Assembly (NCBI RefSeq): GCF_001617365.1
Contig: NZ_LVJR01000123.1
Location: 1-55,481, forward strand
Direction of reading: 5' to 3'
DNA: 55,481 nt
From: Rhodanobacter sp. FW104-R8
GTDB taxonomy: Bacteria; Pseudomonadota; Gammaproteobacteria; Xanthomonadales; Rhodanobacteraceae
Positions 16,366 through 25,978 of the stretch are shown piece after piece. How positions within the stretch are numbered: the first letter of the stretch is position 1; each line of letters begins with the position of its first letter. Made by a program: the position numbers and the translations under genes. Under the pieces are notes generated by a model. The model did not search any database. It saw only the letters and a program-made list of their open reading frames with translations, and was not told the origin of the DNA.

Positions 16366-18381
16366 ATGCGATCGAACTTTTCAGCCATCTACTGGATCGC
16401 ACTGCCCCTGCTCTGCTTACTGGCATGCGTGAGCTACCGCCCTGGTTTGCATGGCGGCTTCCTGTTCGACGATTTCGCGAATCTACCCGTGCTCGGCGCC
16501 AACGGCCCCATCGACAACTGGCCGGCATTCTGGCGTTACATCACCTCGGGTGTTGCCGACCCCACGGGACGCCCACTGACGCTGCTGACGTTCCTGCTCG
16601 ACGCCCACGACTGGCCTGCTGACCCGTTACCGTTCAAGCGCACCAACCTGATACTGCATCTGCTCAACGGGATCCTGCTTTACGCCTTGCTGGCCCGGCT
16701 GGGTAGCCTGCTGGGCCATGACGATCAGCGAGGCCGGACTGCCGCCCTGCTGGGAATGACCCTCTGGCTGCTGCACCCTCTACTGGTCTCCACCACGCTG
16801 TACATCGTGCAGCGCGAGGCCATGCTCTCTGCCACGTGTACCATGACCGGCCTGCTGCTCTGGTTACACGGCCGCCAACGTTTGACCGAAGGCAGAATCG
16901 CGGCGGGACTGACCTGGAGCGTACTGAGCCTGGGGGGCTTCACCGTACTGGGGGTACTGGCCAAGGCCAACGGCGCCTTGTTGCCGATGCTGGCCTTGCT
17001 GATCGAAGCGATCGTGCTCGTACCACGACACGCCATGCATCAAGACAGCGCACGCCAAGCGCATCGTCTGACACTGTTCGCCTTCGGCATCATTCCCTCG
17101 GCCGCTATCCTCGGCTACCTATTCTGGGTCGGCCTCCATGGCGTGCTTGCCAGTGGCCCGGTCGGATTCCGTCCGTGGAGCGTCGGCCAGCGCATGCTCA
17201 CCGAGCCGCGCGTGCTGCTGGACTACCTGCAGTTGCTGTGGCTGCCGCGCCCGTTCTCCAGCGGACTGTTCAACGACCAGTACGTCGCCTCGACCTCGTG
17301 GCTGCAACCCGCCACCACCCTACCCGCCATGCTGATCGTGCTTGGCCTGATCGGGATTGCCTGGTGGCAGCGTCGACGACACCCCGCGCTCGCCTTGGCC
17401 GTACTGTTCTACTTCGCCGGCCAGTTGCTGGAATCCACCTCGATTGCGCTGGAGCTTTACTTCGAGCATCGAAACTACCTGCCCGCCATGCTGATGTTCT
17501 GGCCGCTCGGCCTGTGGCTGGCCGACACTCGCAAGCTGCGTTTGCTGAAGTACGCCCTGATGCTGGTGCTGCCGTTGGGTCTGGCCTGGATGACCCATGC
17601 CCGCGCCGAGCTGTGGGGCAACGTGCACAGCCAAGCCTTGCTGTGGGCCAGGATCAATCCTGACTCCGCACGCGCTCAGACCAATGCCGCACAGATCGAG
17701 ATGCAGGCCGGGCAACCGCAAGCGGCCATTGGGCGCCTGGAAAAGCTGCTCGCAAACCAGCCAAGTCAGGTGCAACTCGCCTTCAACCTGATCGGCGCGC
17801 GCTGTATGACCGGTGGCATCACGGCCGCCGATCTCGCTGCAGCACAGCTTGCCATGCAGGGCACGCCGAATACCGGCACCCTCTTCGCCAACTGGTTCGA
17901 GCGCACGCTGCCTGTGGTGATGTTGGGCGGGTGCCCGGGGTTGACCGCACAAGGCCTGCAGAAGCTGATCGACACCGGGCTTGAGAATCCGAAACTGTCT
18001 GCCGCCGGGCCGCAACAAGATCTGACCTACCTGCGCGGCAAGATCGCGCTCGCACAGGGCCAGCCGGATGCGGCTCTGGCCGATTTCAACCGTGCACTCG
18101 ACCTGCAGGTACGGCCCGGCATGGCCCTCGAAGCTGCCGCGACCCTGGGCCGGACCGGCTACCCATCACACGGCCTGCGCCTGCTCGACCATTACGAAGC
18201 CGTCAGCGGGAATGCCATGAAACCTGGCTTCGGAATGCCATGGCTGCATGAATGGGTGCTCCAACGACAACACTACTGGCCGCATGAACTGGATCACTTG
18301 CGGCACCAGCTCACCCTCGACGCTGAGGCGGACTCCGGGAATACTTCCAGTCATTCCCTCCAACCGGGTACCCCAGCTTGA
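16366..18381 (+). CDS. Polytopic membrane protein with C-terminal TPR region, GT-C glycosyltransferase-like (TMTC/DUF1736-type)
   Basis: 671 residues. The first helix is followed by GGFLFDDFANL, a paired-aspartate motif in the first outer loop as in GT-C glycosyltransferases. Some ten helices follow, with FKRTNLILHLLNG and YFEHRNYLPAML conserved in its neighbour. The last 200 residues are periplasmic, helical and TPR-like (ARAQTNAAQIEMQAGQPQAA). The layout resembles TMTC/DUF1736 proteins that transfer sugars to proteins. It lies 15 bp after the pilin terminator and overlaps its paralogue by 4 bp. A pilin O-glycosylation role is inference; an alternative is a structural or assembly factor. Confidence 0.8.
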   Translation: MRSNFSAIYWIALPLLCLLACVSYRPGLHGGFLFDDFANLPVLGANGPIDNWPAFWRYITSGVADPTGRPLTLLTFLLDAHDWPADPLPFKRTNLILHLLNGILLYALLARLGSLLGHDDQRGRTAALLGMTLWLLHPLLVSTTLYIVQREAMLSATCTMTGLLLWLHGRQRLTEGRIAAGLTWSVLSLGGFTVLGVLAKANGALLPMLALLIEAIVLVPRHAMHQDSARQAHRLTLFAFGIIPSAAILGYLFWVGLHGVLASGPVGFRPWSVGQRMLTEPRVLLDYLQLLWLPRPFSSGLFNDQYVASTSWLQPATTLPAMLIVLGLIGIAWWQRRRHPALALAVLFYFAGQLLESTSIALELYFEHRNYLPAMLMFWPLGLWLADTRKLRLLKYALMLVLPLGLAWMTHARAELWGNVHSQALLWARINPDSARAQTNAAQIEMQAGQPQAAIGRLEKLLANQPSQVQLAFNLIGARCMTGGITAADLAAAQLAMQGTPNTGTLFANWFERTLPVVMLGGCPGLTAQGLQKLIDTGLENPKLSAAGPQQDLTYLRGKIALAQGQPDAALADFNRALDLQVRPGMALEAAATLGRTGYPSHGLRLLDHYEAVSGNAMKPGFGMPWLHEWVLQRQHYWPHELDHLRHQLTLDAEADSGNTSSHSLQPGTPA

Positions 18382-20345
18382 CAGACTTTCTTCGCCGCTC
18401 ACCATGGCGTCTCCTGGCGCTACTTGCCGCCTTCGCCATCACCTTGGCCGTCTACTGGCCGGGGCTCTCCGGCGGCTTCCTGTTTGACGACTACCCCAAC
18501 ATCGTCGACAACAAGGGTGTGCAGCCACACGATGCCAGCCTCCCGTCATTAGTCGGCGCCGCGCTTTCCTCGCCGGCGAGCGACTTCAAGCGCCCGTTGG
18601 CTTCGTTGAGCTTCGCCATCAACTATCTGGCAACCGGGCTTGATCCCTACTGGATGAAGCTAACCAACCTGCTGCTTCATCTGCTGAACGGCTGGCTGGT
18701 GTGTCTGCTCTCGCTGGCGCTGCTGCGATCCGATCCAGCCCGCCGGCATCCGCGCGCCTCCCTCGTTGCCGTGCTGATCGCCACCGGCTGGATGCTGCTG
18801 CCGATCAACCTCACCGCCGTGCTGTACGTGGTGCAACGCATGGAGAGCATGGCCAACCTGTTCGTGCTACTGGGGCTGCTCGGCTACGTGGCGGGTCGCC
18901 GCCGCATGCTTGGCCCGGTTGGCCGGGCGGGATCAAACTGGGGTGGATTCATCCTTTGCGCCATCAGCGTCACCGTACCGACCACCCTCGGCCTACTGGC
19001 CAAGGAAACCGCGGTGATGCTCCCCCTGTATGCTTTGCTGATCGAATGGATGCTGTTCCATTTCGGCAAGCTGCTGGAAACGCCCGCTTCCTCAGCAAGG
19101 CCTGAGCCGGGACATTTGCCTCGCCGCGATCCACGTGTGATCGGCCTGTTTGTGCTGATACTCGCCCTGCCCATGGTTGCGGGACTGGCCTGGCTGCTGC
19201 CGGGCCTGCTGAAGCCGGAAACCTGGGCTGCCCGTGACTTCACCATGGGTACCCGCCTGCTCAGCGAGGCACGCATCGTCGTTGACTACATCGCGTGGAC
19301 CCTGCTACCCACGCCGAGTGCGCTGTCGTTCTATCACGACGACTTCCGCATCTCGACCGGGCTGCTGGCCCCCTGGAGCACGCTGGCCAGCATCGTTCTT
19401 CTTGTCGCCCTGGTCGCACTGATGTTGTGGTTGCGTCGACGCGCGCCGCTGGCCGCTCTCGGTATCAGCCTGTTCCTCGGCTGCCAGTTGCTCACCGGCA
19501 CCATCCTGCCACTGGAGCTGATCTACGAGCACCGCAACTACTTCGCCAGCTTCGGTCTGCTGCTGGCGATCGTGCCGCTGCTCGCCGTGTCGCGCAATTC
19601 CAGGCTGCCGCTGCCCCGGCATGTGCTGCTGGCCGGACTGATGCTTTGCTGGAGTCTCCTGACGGCACTTACTGCCTACGCTTGGGGCAACCCACTGAGC
19701 CTGGCCGAGGATCTCGCCGCACGCGCCCCGATGTCGCCTCGCGCCCAATACGAACTAGGTCGCACCTACATCATCTACTCGCACTACGATCCCGCTTCGC
19801 CATTCACGAAGCTGGCCTACGCTCCCTTGGAAAAGGCGGCCGCGCTGCCAAATGCATCGATCCTTCCCGAGCAGGCGCTGATTTTCATCAACTCACGCAT
19901 GCACATGCCGATCAAGGATGCGTGGTGGGACAGCATGATCGCCAAGTTGAAAGCGCGTAAGCCTGGTGTGCAAGACGAAAGCTCGCTTGGCGCATTGACC
20001 CAATGCGCCCACGAACGCCGTTGCGATCTGCCGAAAAATCGCATGACTGAGGCATTCATGACTGCGCTCGCGCACCCCAATCCTAGCGCCCGTTTACTCG
20101 CCACCTACGGGGACTATGCGTGGAACATACTGGAAGATCACGTCCTCGGAGAACGTATGATCGAAGAAGCCATCGAAACCAGTCCAGACGAACCCGGTTA
20201 CCAGGTCACGCTGATTCGCATGTTCGCAGCACTTGGGCGCAAGGACGATGCACGGAAGGCACTGCAAAAGCTTGAAGCGCTGAATACAGCTGGACGGCTG
20301 AATGGCAGTATTGCCGAACTGAAAACGTTGTTTTCCCAACCATAA
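18378..20345 (+). CDS. Second polytopic GT-C-like membrane protein with TPR-like tail
   Basis: 655 residues with a TTG start overlapping the previous stop (TTGA). It shares with its neighbour the motif GGFLFDDYPNI, then MKLTNLLLHLLNGWLV, LYVVQRMESMANL and LIYEHRNYFASF. The C-terminal 190 residues are soluble and helical, ending in a TPR-like unit (MFAALGRKDDARKALQKLEALN). The pair looks like an old tandem duplication; strict coupling suggests that the two act together or on related substrates. Function is inferred as for its partner. Confidence 0.8.
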   Translation: MTDFLRRSPWRLLALLAAFAITLAVYWPGLSGGFLFDDYPNIVDNKGVQPHDASLPSLVGAALSSPASDFKRPLASLSFAINYLATGLDPYWMKLTNLLLHLLNGWLVCLLSLALLRSDPARRHPRASLVAVLIATGWMLLPINLTAVLYVVQRMESMANLFVLLGLLGYVAGRRRMLGPVGRAGSNWGGFILCAISVTVPTTLGLLAKETAVMLPLYALLIEWMLFHFGKLLETPASSARPEPGHLPRRDPRVIGLFVLILALPMVAGLAWLLPGLLKPETWAARDFTMGTRLLSEARIVVDYIAWTLLPTPSALSFYHDDFRISTGLLAPWSTLASIVLLVALVALMLWLRRRAPLAALGISLFLGCQLLTGTILPLELIYEHRNYFASFGLLLAIVPLLAVSRNSRLPLPRHVLLAGLMLCWSLLTALTAYAWGNPLSLAEDLAARAPMSPRAQYELGRTYIIYSHYDPASPFTKLAYAPLEKAAALPNASILPEQALIFINSRMHMPIKDAWWDSMIAKLKARKPGVQDESSLGALTQCAHERRCDLPKNRMTEAFMTALAHPNPSARLLATYGDYAWNILEDHVLGERMIEEAIETSPDEPGYQVTLIRMFAALGRKDDARKALQKLEALNTAGRLNGSIAELKTLFSQP

Positions 20346-20447
20346 ATGCTCCCCCTACACACACAAACGTGCCTCAAGCTCTTTGTGCATGTGACATGAT
20401 TCGTGGATCATGTGGTTTGATCAGCACTGCCATGACGGAACCTAAGA

Positions 20448-21623
20448 ATGAGTTCGCAAGACATGCATGAAGAGCCTTTCCTGATCTTCGGCTCGCCATT
20501 GATCGAGCAGGCCGAGATCGACGAAGTCGTGGCTTGTATGCAATCGGCATGGCTCGGCACGGGGCCGCGTGTCGCGCAATTCGAGCGCGACTTCGCCGTG
20601 TATCAGACGTTGGCTCCCATGCAAGTTGCCGCGGTGAACTCATGTACGGCCGCACTACATGTCAGCATGGTTGCGGCGCAACTGGAGCCATGTGCGGAAG
20701 TCATCACCACGCCGATGACTTTCTGTGCAAGCGTCAACGCGATCATCCACGCCGGCCTCAATCCTGTGCTGGCCGATATCGATCCGCTGAGCCAGAACAT
20801 TGATCCTGCGGCCATCGAAGCGGCAATCACGCCACGCACGCGTGCAATCCTGCCGGTGCATTTCGCTGGACGTCCATGCGAGATGGACTCGATCATGGCG
20901 ATTGCAAGGAAGCATGGCCTAGTCGTGATTGAGGATTGCGCGCACGCGATCGAGACAACCTACCGTGGCCGCAAAGCCGGCACCTTCGGCGATTTCGGCT
21001 GCTTCAGCTTCTACGCAACCAAGAATGTGGTTACTGGCGAAGGCGGCATGATCGTCGGCCGCGACGAACTGAGCATCGCACGCGCCAAAATGCTAGCACT
21101 GCACGGCATGAGCAAGGACGCTTGGCATCGCTTCGGTGACCAAGGCTACAAACATTATCAGGTGATCGAGGCAGGCTTCAAATATAACATGATGGATTTG
21201 CAGGCCGCGATCGGCATCCATCAACTTGCGCGCGTCGGACAAACCTGGACAAGGCGCGAGGCTATCTGGAATCGCTACATGGAGGCGTTCGCTGATCTGC
21301 CGATAGGTCTGCCGACCGTACCAGCACCCGATACAAAACACGCCTATCACCTATTTACGATCATGATCGACAAGGCGCGCTGTGGTATTTCGCGTGACGC
21401 CTTTCTCGATGCGATGAACAGTCGAAGGATCGGCACCGGCGTGCATTACCTGTCGGTGCCCGAACACCCGTACTACCAACAGCGTTACGGTTGGAAGCCG
21501 GAACAATGGCCTAACGCCATGTGCGTTGGCCGCCAGACGGTCAGCCTGCCGCTGTCACCAAAGCTCACCGACGCGGACGTGGAGCGAGTTGTGGAAGCAA
21601 CTCGGCAACTTGTTTGTGCGTAA
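20448..21623 (+). CDS. DegT/DnrJ/EryC1/StrS-type sugar aminotransferase
   Basis: 391 residues. PLP-dependent fold type I with Asp163 in VIEDCAHAIE and the Schiff-base Lys192 in FYATKNVVTGEGG, plus the typical opening PLIEQAEIDEVVACMQSAWLGTGP. This branch (ArnB/VioA/PglE-like) transfers an amino group to a 4-keto (or 3-keto) nucleotide sugar. No nucleotidyl-sugar dehydratase is in the window, so the keto sugar must come from elsewhere, for example from dTDP-4-keto-6-deoxyglucose. It is 102 bp after the membrane-TPR pair and may share their transcript. Confidence 0.92.
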   Translation: MSSQDMHEEPFLIFGSPLIEQAEIDEVVACMQSAWLGTGPRVAQFERDFAVYQTLAPMQVAAVNSCTAALHVSMVAAQLEPCAEVITTPMTFCASVNAIIHAGLNPVLADIDPLSQNIDPAAIEAAITPRTRAILPVHFAGRPCEMDSIMAIARKHGLVVIEDCAHAIETTYRGRKAGTFGDFGCFSFYATKNVVTGEGGMIVGRDELSIARAKMLALHGMSKDAWHRFGDQGYKHYQVIEAGFKYNMMDLQAAIGIHQLARVGQTWTRREAIWNRYMEAFADLPIGLPTVPAPDTKHAYHLFTIMIDKARCGISRDAFLDAMNSRRIGTGVHYLSVPEHPYYQQRYGWKPEQWPNAMCVGRQTVSLPLSPKLTDADVERVVEATRQLVCA

Positions 21624-21651
21624 GCAACAATCGACGGACGTCTTGATATCA

Positions 21652-22578
21652 ATGAGTAGGGTTCATATACGAAAAATCTTACACACCACGTTGCTCGTAA
21701 CTGGCTTGAGTGTCGTCCTGTGGCTCGCATGGACCGCACGTGCAGACGTTACCCGTCTCGTTTCAACGATTAAACCAGGCTGGTCAGTAACTGCCGTCCT
21801 GCTCGGCGTAGCCCTGAATGTTCTTCAAGGCATCGTCTTCTCAGTCTTGCTCCGTAAACACGGCACACCCGGCACAGCGGTCGCCCACATTGAAGCTTAC
21901 TTGCTCTCATTGGTAGGCAAATATCTCCCTGGCGGGATTTGGGCAGCGGTATCGCAGGCAGCTGCAATACCCGCTCCTAGGTCGCTACATGCGGTACTGC
22001 TTGTAAATCTCGAATTAACCGTCATCAACACGCTGCTGTTAACCGGCATTGGAGTGGCGTGCATTCCTTCTTTACCACTCATCGGCTCCGGCCTAGTGGT
22101 TTGCGTGACTTGTTTGCTCCTTGCCATCACACTCCGACAGCAGACGATAACGATCGTACTTAACATGATTGCGCAACGACTCCCTTGCTTGCGAATTTCG
22201 GTCCCGGAAAAATCAGCCGCCCCACCTACCTGGCCTTCCGCTGTCGCATTCGCAATCGCCATGCTGACGCTATGTGCAGCAACATCCAGTGCGGTCATAC
22301 TGGCATCCGGCCAAGCCACTTTGAGTGCCGTTCCCGCCATGCTGGCGCTTCTCTGCCTAGGTTGGACAGCAGGCTTGATTGCCATCCCAGTGCCAGCCGG
22401 TATCGGCGTTCGGGAAGCATCCACACTCGCGCTGTGGGCCATTCTCCCGAATAGCCTCGCGCGCGGAGCTGTAATCACAGTGATGCTTTTGGTGCGAGTC
22501 TGGCAATTGGCCGTGGATCTGTTGAGTTTCGGACTTGCGCTGGTGATCCGTGCCATGGTGAACCCACGCCGCCTCTAG
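21652..22578 (+). CDS. Flippase-like integral membrane protein (UPF0104 / LPG synthase TM family)
   Basis: 308 residues with about eight membrane helices. EAYLLSLVGKYLPGGIWAAVSQ and the late IPVPAGIGVREASTLALWAI are hallmarks of the MprF N-terminal/AglD-type family linked to lipid or lipid-sugar transport. The start at 21652 is chosen because the longer frame overlaps the aminotransferase by nearly 100 bp. It probably moves or helps to transfer a lipid-linked sugar. It ends convergent with the ACP gene. Confidence 0.8.
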   Translation: MSRVHIRKILHTTLLVTGLSVVLWLAWTARADVTRLVSTIKPGWSVTAVLLGVALNVLQGIVFSVLLRKHGTPGTAVAHIEAYLLSLVGKYLPGGIWAAVSQAAAIPAPRSLHAVLLVNLELTVINTLLLTGIGVACIPSLPLIGSGLVVCVTCLLLAITLRQQTITIVLNMIAQRLPCLRISVPEKSAAPPTWPSAVAFAIAMLTLCAATSSAVILASGQATLSAVPAMLALLCLGWTAGLIAIPVPAGIGVREASTLALWAILPNSLARGAVITVMLLVRVWQLAVDLLSFGLALVIRAMVNPRRL

Positions 22579-22655
22579 AGAAAAGAACTCTACTACTGCT
22601 TGATCACATTCCTCCCGATCTTGCTGACGGAATTGTCCAGGTATTTCCTAGGCAC

Positions 22656-22892
22656 CTAGACTGGATCGGCTCCATAACTCACCAGCGCGTCGGAAATTGC
22701 TTGGACGCTGGTCAATAATGGAATTTCTTCATCGCGGAAATGAACACCAAAGGCATCCTCGATTGCAAATATGATCTGCATATGACGTAACGAGTCCCAG
22801 TGTTCCTCAGTAGCCGCACTCGTTTGGACAGTTATCGCAGCTGAAGGGACCTCCAGTATCTCTGCTATGACCGTGGATAATTTATTTATCAT
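22656..22892 (-). CDS. Acyl carrier protein
   Basis: 78 residues, acidic, four-helix ACP. The phosphopantetheine serine is Ser34 in HWDSLRHMQ. It is not the fatty-acid ACP (no DSLDTVEL) but a specialised one. It is last in the minus-strand cluster, with its ATG overlapping the stop of the FkbH-like gene, which strongly suggests that it is the carrier loaded by that enzyme. The region is noticeably AT-rich. Confidence 0.9.
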   Translation of the reverse strand: MINKLSTVIAEILEVPSAAITVQTSAATEEHWDSLRHMQIIFAIEDAFGVHFRDEEIPLLTSVQAISDALVSYGADPV

Positions 22893-24622
22893 GCTTCTAC
22901 CTCGATAGTAATGAATTGTCGATTATTGAAACTTATCACCTCGGTGACGTCGACTGCACGAAATTTGATTACTCCATCGGCAAGCGAACTGTTGCGCGCG
23001 AAGCCACAGCGCTCCCAGAAATCGGCACACTGCATGTTTTTTGCGGATGGTATAAATTTCGCATCTATAGTCTCCGTTTTCCACTCCCTCCGCAGCCAAT
23101 CAGCAGCCGCGGCTACAAATGCGAACTCGACCTCACGGCCAAGCACTCTGCAACTCAACAGTAGCGAGTCAATCTCGGCAACGTTTCCTTTACGGAGCGC
23201 CAGCAAAACGCCGGTGAGTCCCATTGAGCCAAACCGATCGGAAACGTCGCAGACAAGCAGCAGCGCGCTTGGCGACGTAAGTAATTCACGTACGATCGAC
23301 TCGTCGTGCCGGCGCGTCGTCAAATTGAACTGGTTGGTCCGCTGAAGGAGTTGAACCACACGCGCCACATCACGCTCGCCGGCCAGTCGCAAGACAACCC
23401 GGGTTCCGAGCGACGCGAGGTAGTCCTTGGGATTTTTTACTGTTCGCTGCAAATCACGACGTTCCCTTTGAACTCGATAGCTCTCGGCACGCCTGCGATC
23501 CGTTTCCGTGATGGTCAAAGTTCCAAACAAATCATTACGGAACAACAAACTCGGCAGTTGCTCAAGACGGTCGGGTACTTGAATCACAGCCACCTGCGGC
23601 AGCGCTTGCCGCACCAATTCGCACTCAGCCGGATTGTCATCGACAAATACCATACTGTCGAGATTGATGCCCAGTTCGTCGGCAAGCTCCACCAGCGATT
23701 CATGCTTAGGAGCCCAACTGATCCTCCAGCTCGCTAAATGATCACGCCGGATCAGACAGTCCGGGTGGCTATTTAGAACCTCCATCACATCTGCTTCGTT
23801 GTTCTTGCTGCTTAGGGCCAAGATAACGCCTCGCTCCGCAAGATCGAGCACTGAGCGCTGAAATTCATGAAAGTACCGCCCAGGAACGGTATCAGTGGAA
23901 AGTCGAATTCCACCGAGTCCATCTTCGCCGACGATGCCACCCCACAAGGTGTTATCGCAGTCCAGGACTAGGCATTTGCGTATCCGCCCACTAAGCACAC
24001 GTGCTGTCCTTGCGATGTCTTCTGCATAAAGTTTTAGAAACGATGCCGCAAAGGGAGCACGACTGCTGTACCAGAAACGGTAGTCATACGTGCCCTGCTC
24101 GCCTAGTAAGCGTGCATAGCGCTCCCAATCACACAGTATGATGCGCCCCGATGCTGCGGTTGCAATTGCTCGCAACTCGGAATTCAATGCGGCAATGGCG
24201 TTCTCGGCTTCCATGAACTCACTGCCATGCGCCAAGCCCCATGGCTGAAACAGCGGAGCCAGCACAGTATTGATGCACAAGGGTGAGCCCCAGGTAGCGG
24301 CAGCCATGCGCACAAGCGTCAAGATATGTTCACAAGCTTCGGTCACCGGCCAGTTCATGTGCCCGAAATTCGGAGCAGACTCCTCAAGACCAAGCGCCAG
24401 CACTGTAATACGCATTGCGCCATCCGTACCCGGCATGTCGCCTTGAGCGATTTCTTGATGGGCAGTCGCGAAACCACCAAAGCGCAGATTTGCGGAAAGT
24501 CCGGAAGCAACGAGCGCGCGAGTCAGGAACGGCGCGATGGCTTCGATAGTGAAATTGCGAATTATCTGAAAGGACGCAAGACGAACGTCACTGAAATTCC
24601 TTGCATCGGACTCATTTGTCAT
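22889..24622 (-). CDS. FkbH-like HAD-IIIC family protein
   Basis: 577 residues. An N-terminal SGNH-like segment is followed by the HAD phosphatase core with LVLDCDNTLWGG, nucleophile Asp221 and Asp223, then a C-terminal acyltransferase-like region (LLQRTNQFNLTTRRHDES) typical of FkbH. Characterised relatives take the glyceryl group of 1,3-bisphosphoglycerate, dephosphorylate it and load it on an ACP. Here it overlaps the ACP gene by 4 bp and the VOC gene by 4 bp. Glyceryl-ACP formation is the family-based prediction; other short hydroxyacyl groups cannot be excluded. Confidence 0.9.
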   Translation of the reverse strand: MTNESDARNFSDVRLASFQIIRNFTIEAIAPFLTRALVASGLSANLRFGGFATAHQEIAQGDMPGTDGAMRITVLALGLEESAPNFGHMNWPVTEACEHILTLVRMAAATWGSPLCINTVLAPLFQPWGLAHGSEFMEAENAIAALNSELRAIATAASGRIILCDWERYARLLGEQGTYDYRFWYSSRAPFAASFLKLYAEDIARTARVLSGRIRKCLVLDCDNTLWGGIVGEDGLGGIRLSTDTVPGRYFHEFQRSVLDLAERGVILALSSKNNEADVMEVLNSHPDCLIRRDHLASWRISWAPKHESLVELADELGINLDSMVFVDDNPAECELVRQALPQVAVIQVPDRLEQLPSLLFRNDLFGTLTITETDRRRAESYRVQRERRDLQRTVKNPKDYLASLGTRVVLRLAGERDVARVVQLLQRTNQFNLTTRRHDESIVRELLTSPSALLLVCDVSDRFGSMGLTGVLLALRKGNVAEIDSLLLSCRVLGREVEFAFVAAAADWLRREWKTETIDAKFIPSAKNMQCADFWERCGFARNSSLADGVIKFRAVDVTEVISFNNRQFITIEVEA

Positions 24623-25056
24623 AGAGTGTTCGAGGCCTCCGCACTTTCAATCAATTCAATCAGGCCAAGGCCCTGCGCAATATGAAAACTGACCAAGCGA
24701 CCGCCGAACAATATCGCCGGCAACGGCTCACGCACGGTGACAATGCGGGTTCCCTCCCGTCGAAGATGAGATAAGGCATCTTCTAACTTTCCCTCATATT
24801 CAAAACATAGGTGATAGAAACTTGTTCCCTGCTGGGCAAGTACCGCCTTAAGCGGACCGGCATCATCAATTGGCAGGACGACCTCGACTGGTGGCTCGCC
24901 CGCCCGAACGCACCAGATCAGATCAGCTTTTTGCAGTTCGTCACGAACGCGATGAGCCACGGAATACCCCAAGGCCCGAAGCACTTTGCAGGTCGCGGCT
25001 TCGTCTTTTGCACCTAGACCAAAATGATGAAGCTGCAATGTACGACCGAGACTCAT
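24619..25056 (-). CDS. VOC superfamily protein, methylmalonyl-CoA epimerase-like
   Basis: 145 residues, a glyoxalase/VOC fold: LQLHHFGLGAKDEAATCKVL at the start, SFYHLCFEYEG in the middle and LGLIELIE at the end supply the usual metal ligands (His, His, Glu). Methylmalonyl-CoA epimerases share this plan, so it may epimerise or otherwise rework the acyl group on the ACP. It overlaps its neighbours on both sides by ATGA. Confidence 0.8.
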   Translation of the reverse strand: MSLGRTLQLHHFGLGAKDEAATCKVLRALGYSVAHRVRDELQKADLIWCVRAGEPPVEVVLPIDDAGPLKAVLAQQGTSFYHLCFEYEGKLEDALSHLRREGTRIVTVREPLPAILFGGRLVSFHIAQGLGLIELIESAEASNTL

Positions 25057-25964
25057 GCTGAAAGAACCAATGCAAGATTGATGGGCAGCCGTCGCTGCTC
25101 AGTTTCCTGGATCGAGCAACCTGGATACCCCGTAACGAGCTTATCGACCACATTGAGGCCGCAAGTAATCGCCATGTGCTCAACTTCAGCAACTGTACGA
25201 AAAAGATAAATGTGGTCAACTGCCGGCGCATTAACTGCAGTGGTGACGAAAACAAATCCACCAGGACGGATCAAGCTTTGGATTCGCATCAAAAAGAGAT
25301 CTGGTCGTTCAACATGCTCAAGAACCTCCCCTATCACGACAGCATCATACGGCCCCACAAGCTCGTTTGCCGCAAGGAAGTCACCACACTGAAGAACCCA
25401 ACGGTTGCTATCTCGGTGCTCTTGCCTGGACAGAAGTGATCGTGTCATCTCGAGAGACGTCTCACTGATATCTATACCTTCATAACTCTCGTATCGCGAC
25501 AACGCCATCGCCTGCAGGAAAAATAGTCCATGCCCTGGGCCAACCTCCAAATACCTGCCACCTTGACGGCGAGGAATGACCATCTCGAAATAACGATAAA
25601 TCTCTCTGTGGTTGGCCCAGAAATAGGCGGTGATCGCCAGCCCATACATATACTTCCGCATATACAATGGATTGTGATATACATGCCCAGCAACTTCATC
25701 AAAACGCGAATAACGATATCTCCCGTTGCGCTGGAAATACACCTGTTCGCGCAAGGTATCCAATGTAATCGTGTTATAGGCCTCCGCCAGCTGATCAATA
25801 TCGAAGCCAGAATCCTCACAGTACTCCAGGTACCTATGCAATCGCTTGCGCTCATCCGTGCGAAGGCCTGCAAGTGAGGATTGCAGCATCGTTCGCTGCA
25901 TGGGATTCGAGGCCTCAATTCGTACAACCAGCTCGTCTACGAGATCATTAGTGTTGGCGACCAT
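25053..25964 (-). CDS. SAM-dependent methyltransferase
   Basis: 303 residues. Class I methyltransferase with the SAM motif YLEVGPGHGLFFLQAM near 145, the acidic post-motif EGIDISE, and VIGEVLEHVERPDLFL then LIRPGGFVFV. A helical N-terminal domain of about 110 residues may bind an acyl carrier or sugar. The start MVANTNDLVDELV at 25964 is preferred to 26132. It is coupled to the VOC gene by ATGA, so it probably methylates the acyl or sugar product. Confidence 0.85.
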   Translation of the reverse strand: MVANTNDLVDELVVRIEASNPMQRTMLQSSLAGLRTDERKRLHRYLEYCEDSGFDIDQLAEAYNTITLDTLREQVYFQRNGRYRYSRFDEVAGHVYHNPLYMRKYMYGLAITAYFWANHREIYRYFEMVIPRRQGGRYLEVGPGHGLFFLQAMALSRYESYEGIDISETSLEMTRSLLSRQEHRDSNRWVLQCGDFLAANELVGPYDAVVIGEVLEHVERPDLFLMRIQSLIRPGGFVFVTTAVNAPAVDHIYLFRTVAEVEHMAITCGLNVVDKLVTGYPGCSIQETEQRRLPINLALVLSA

Positions 25965-25978
25965 ACGTTTGCGCAACC

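Noticed and set aside
20448..22578. Complete nucleotide-sugar pathway in the island
   Set aside because: Only the aminotransferase step is present; no nucleotidyltransferase, dehydratase or epimerase for the sugar is seen, so a self-sufficient pathway cannot be claimed.
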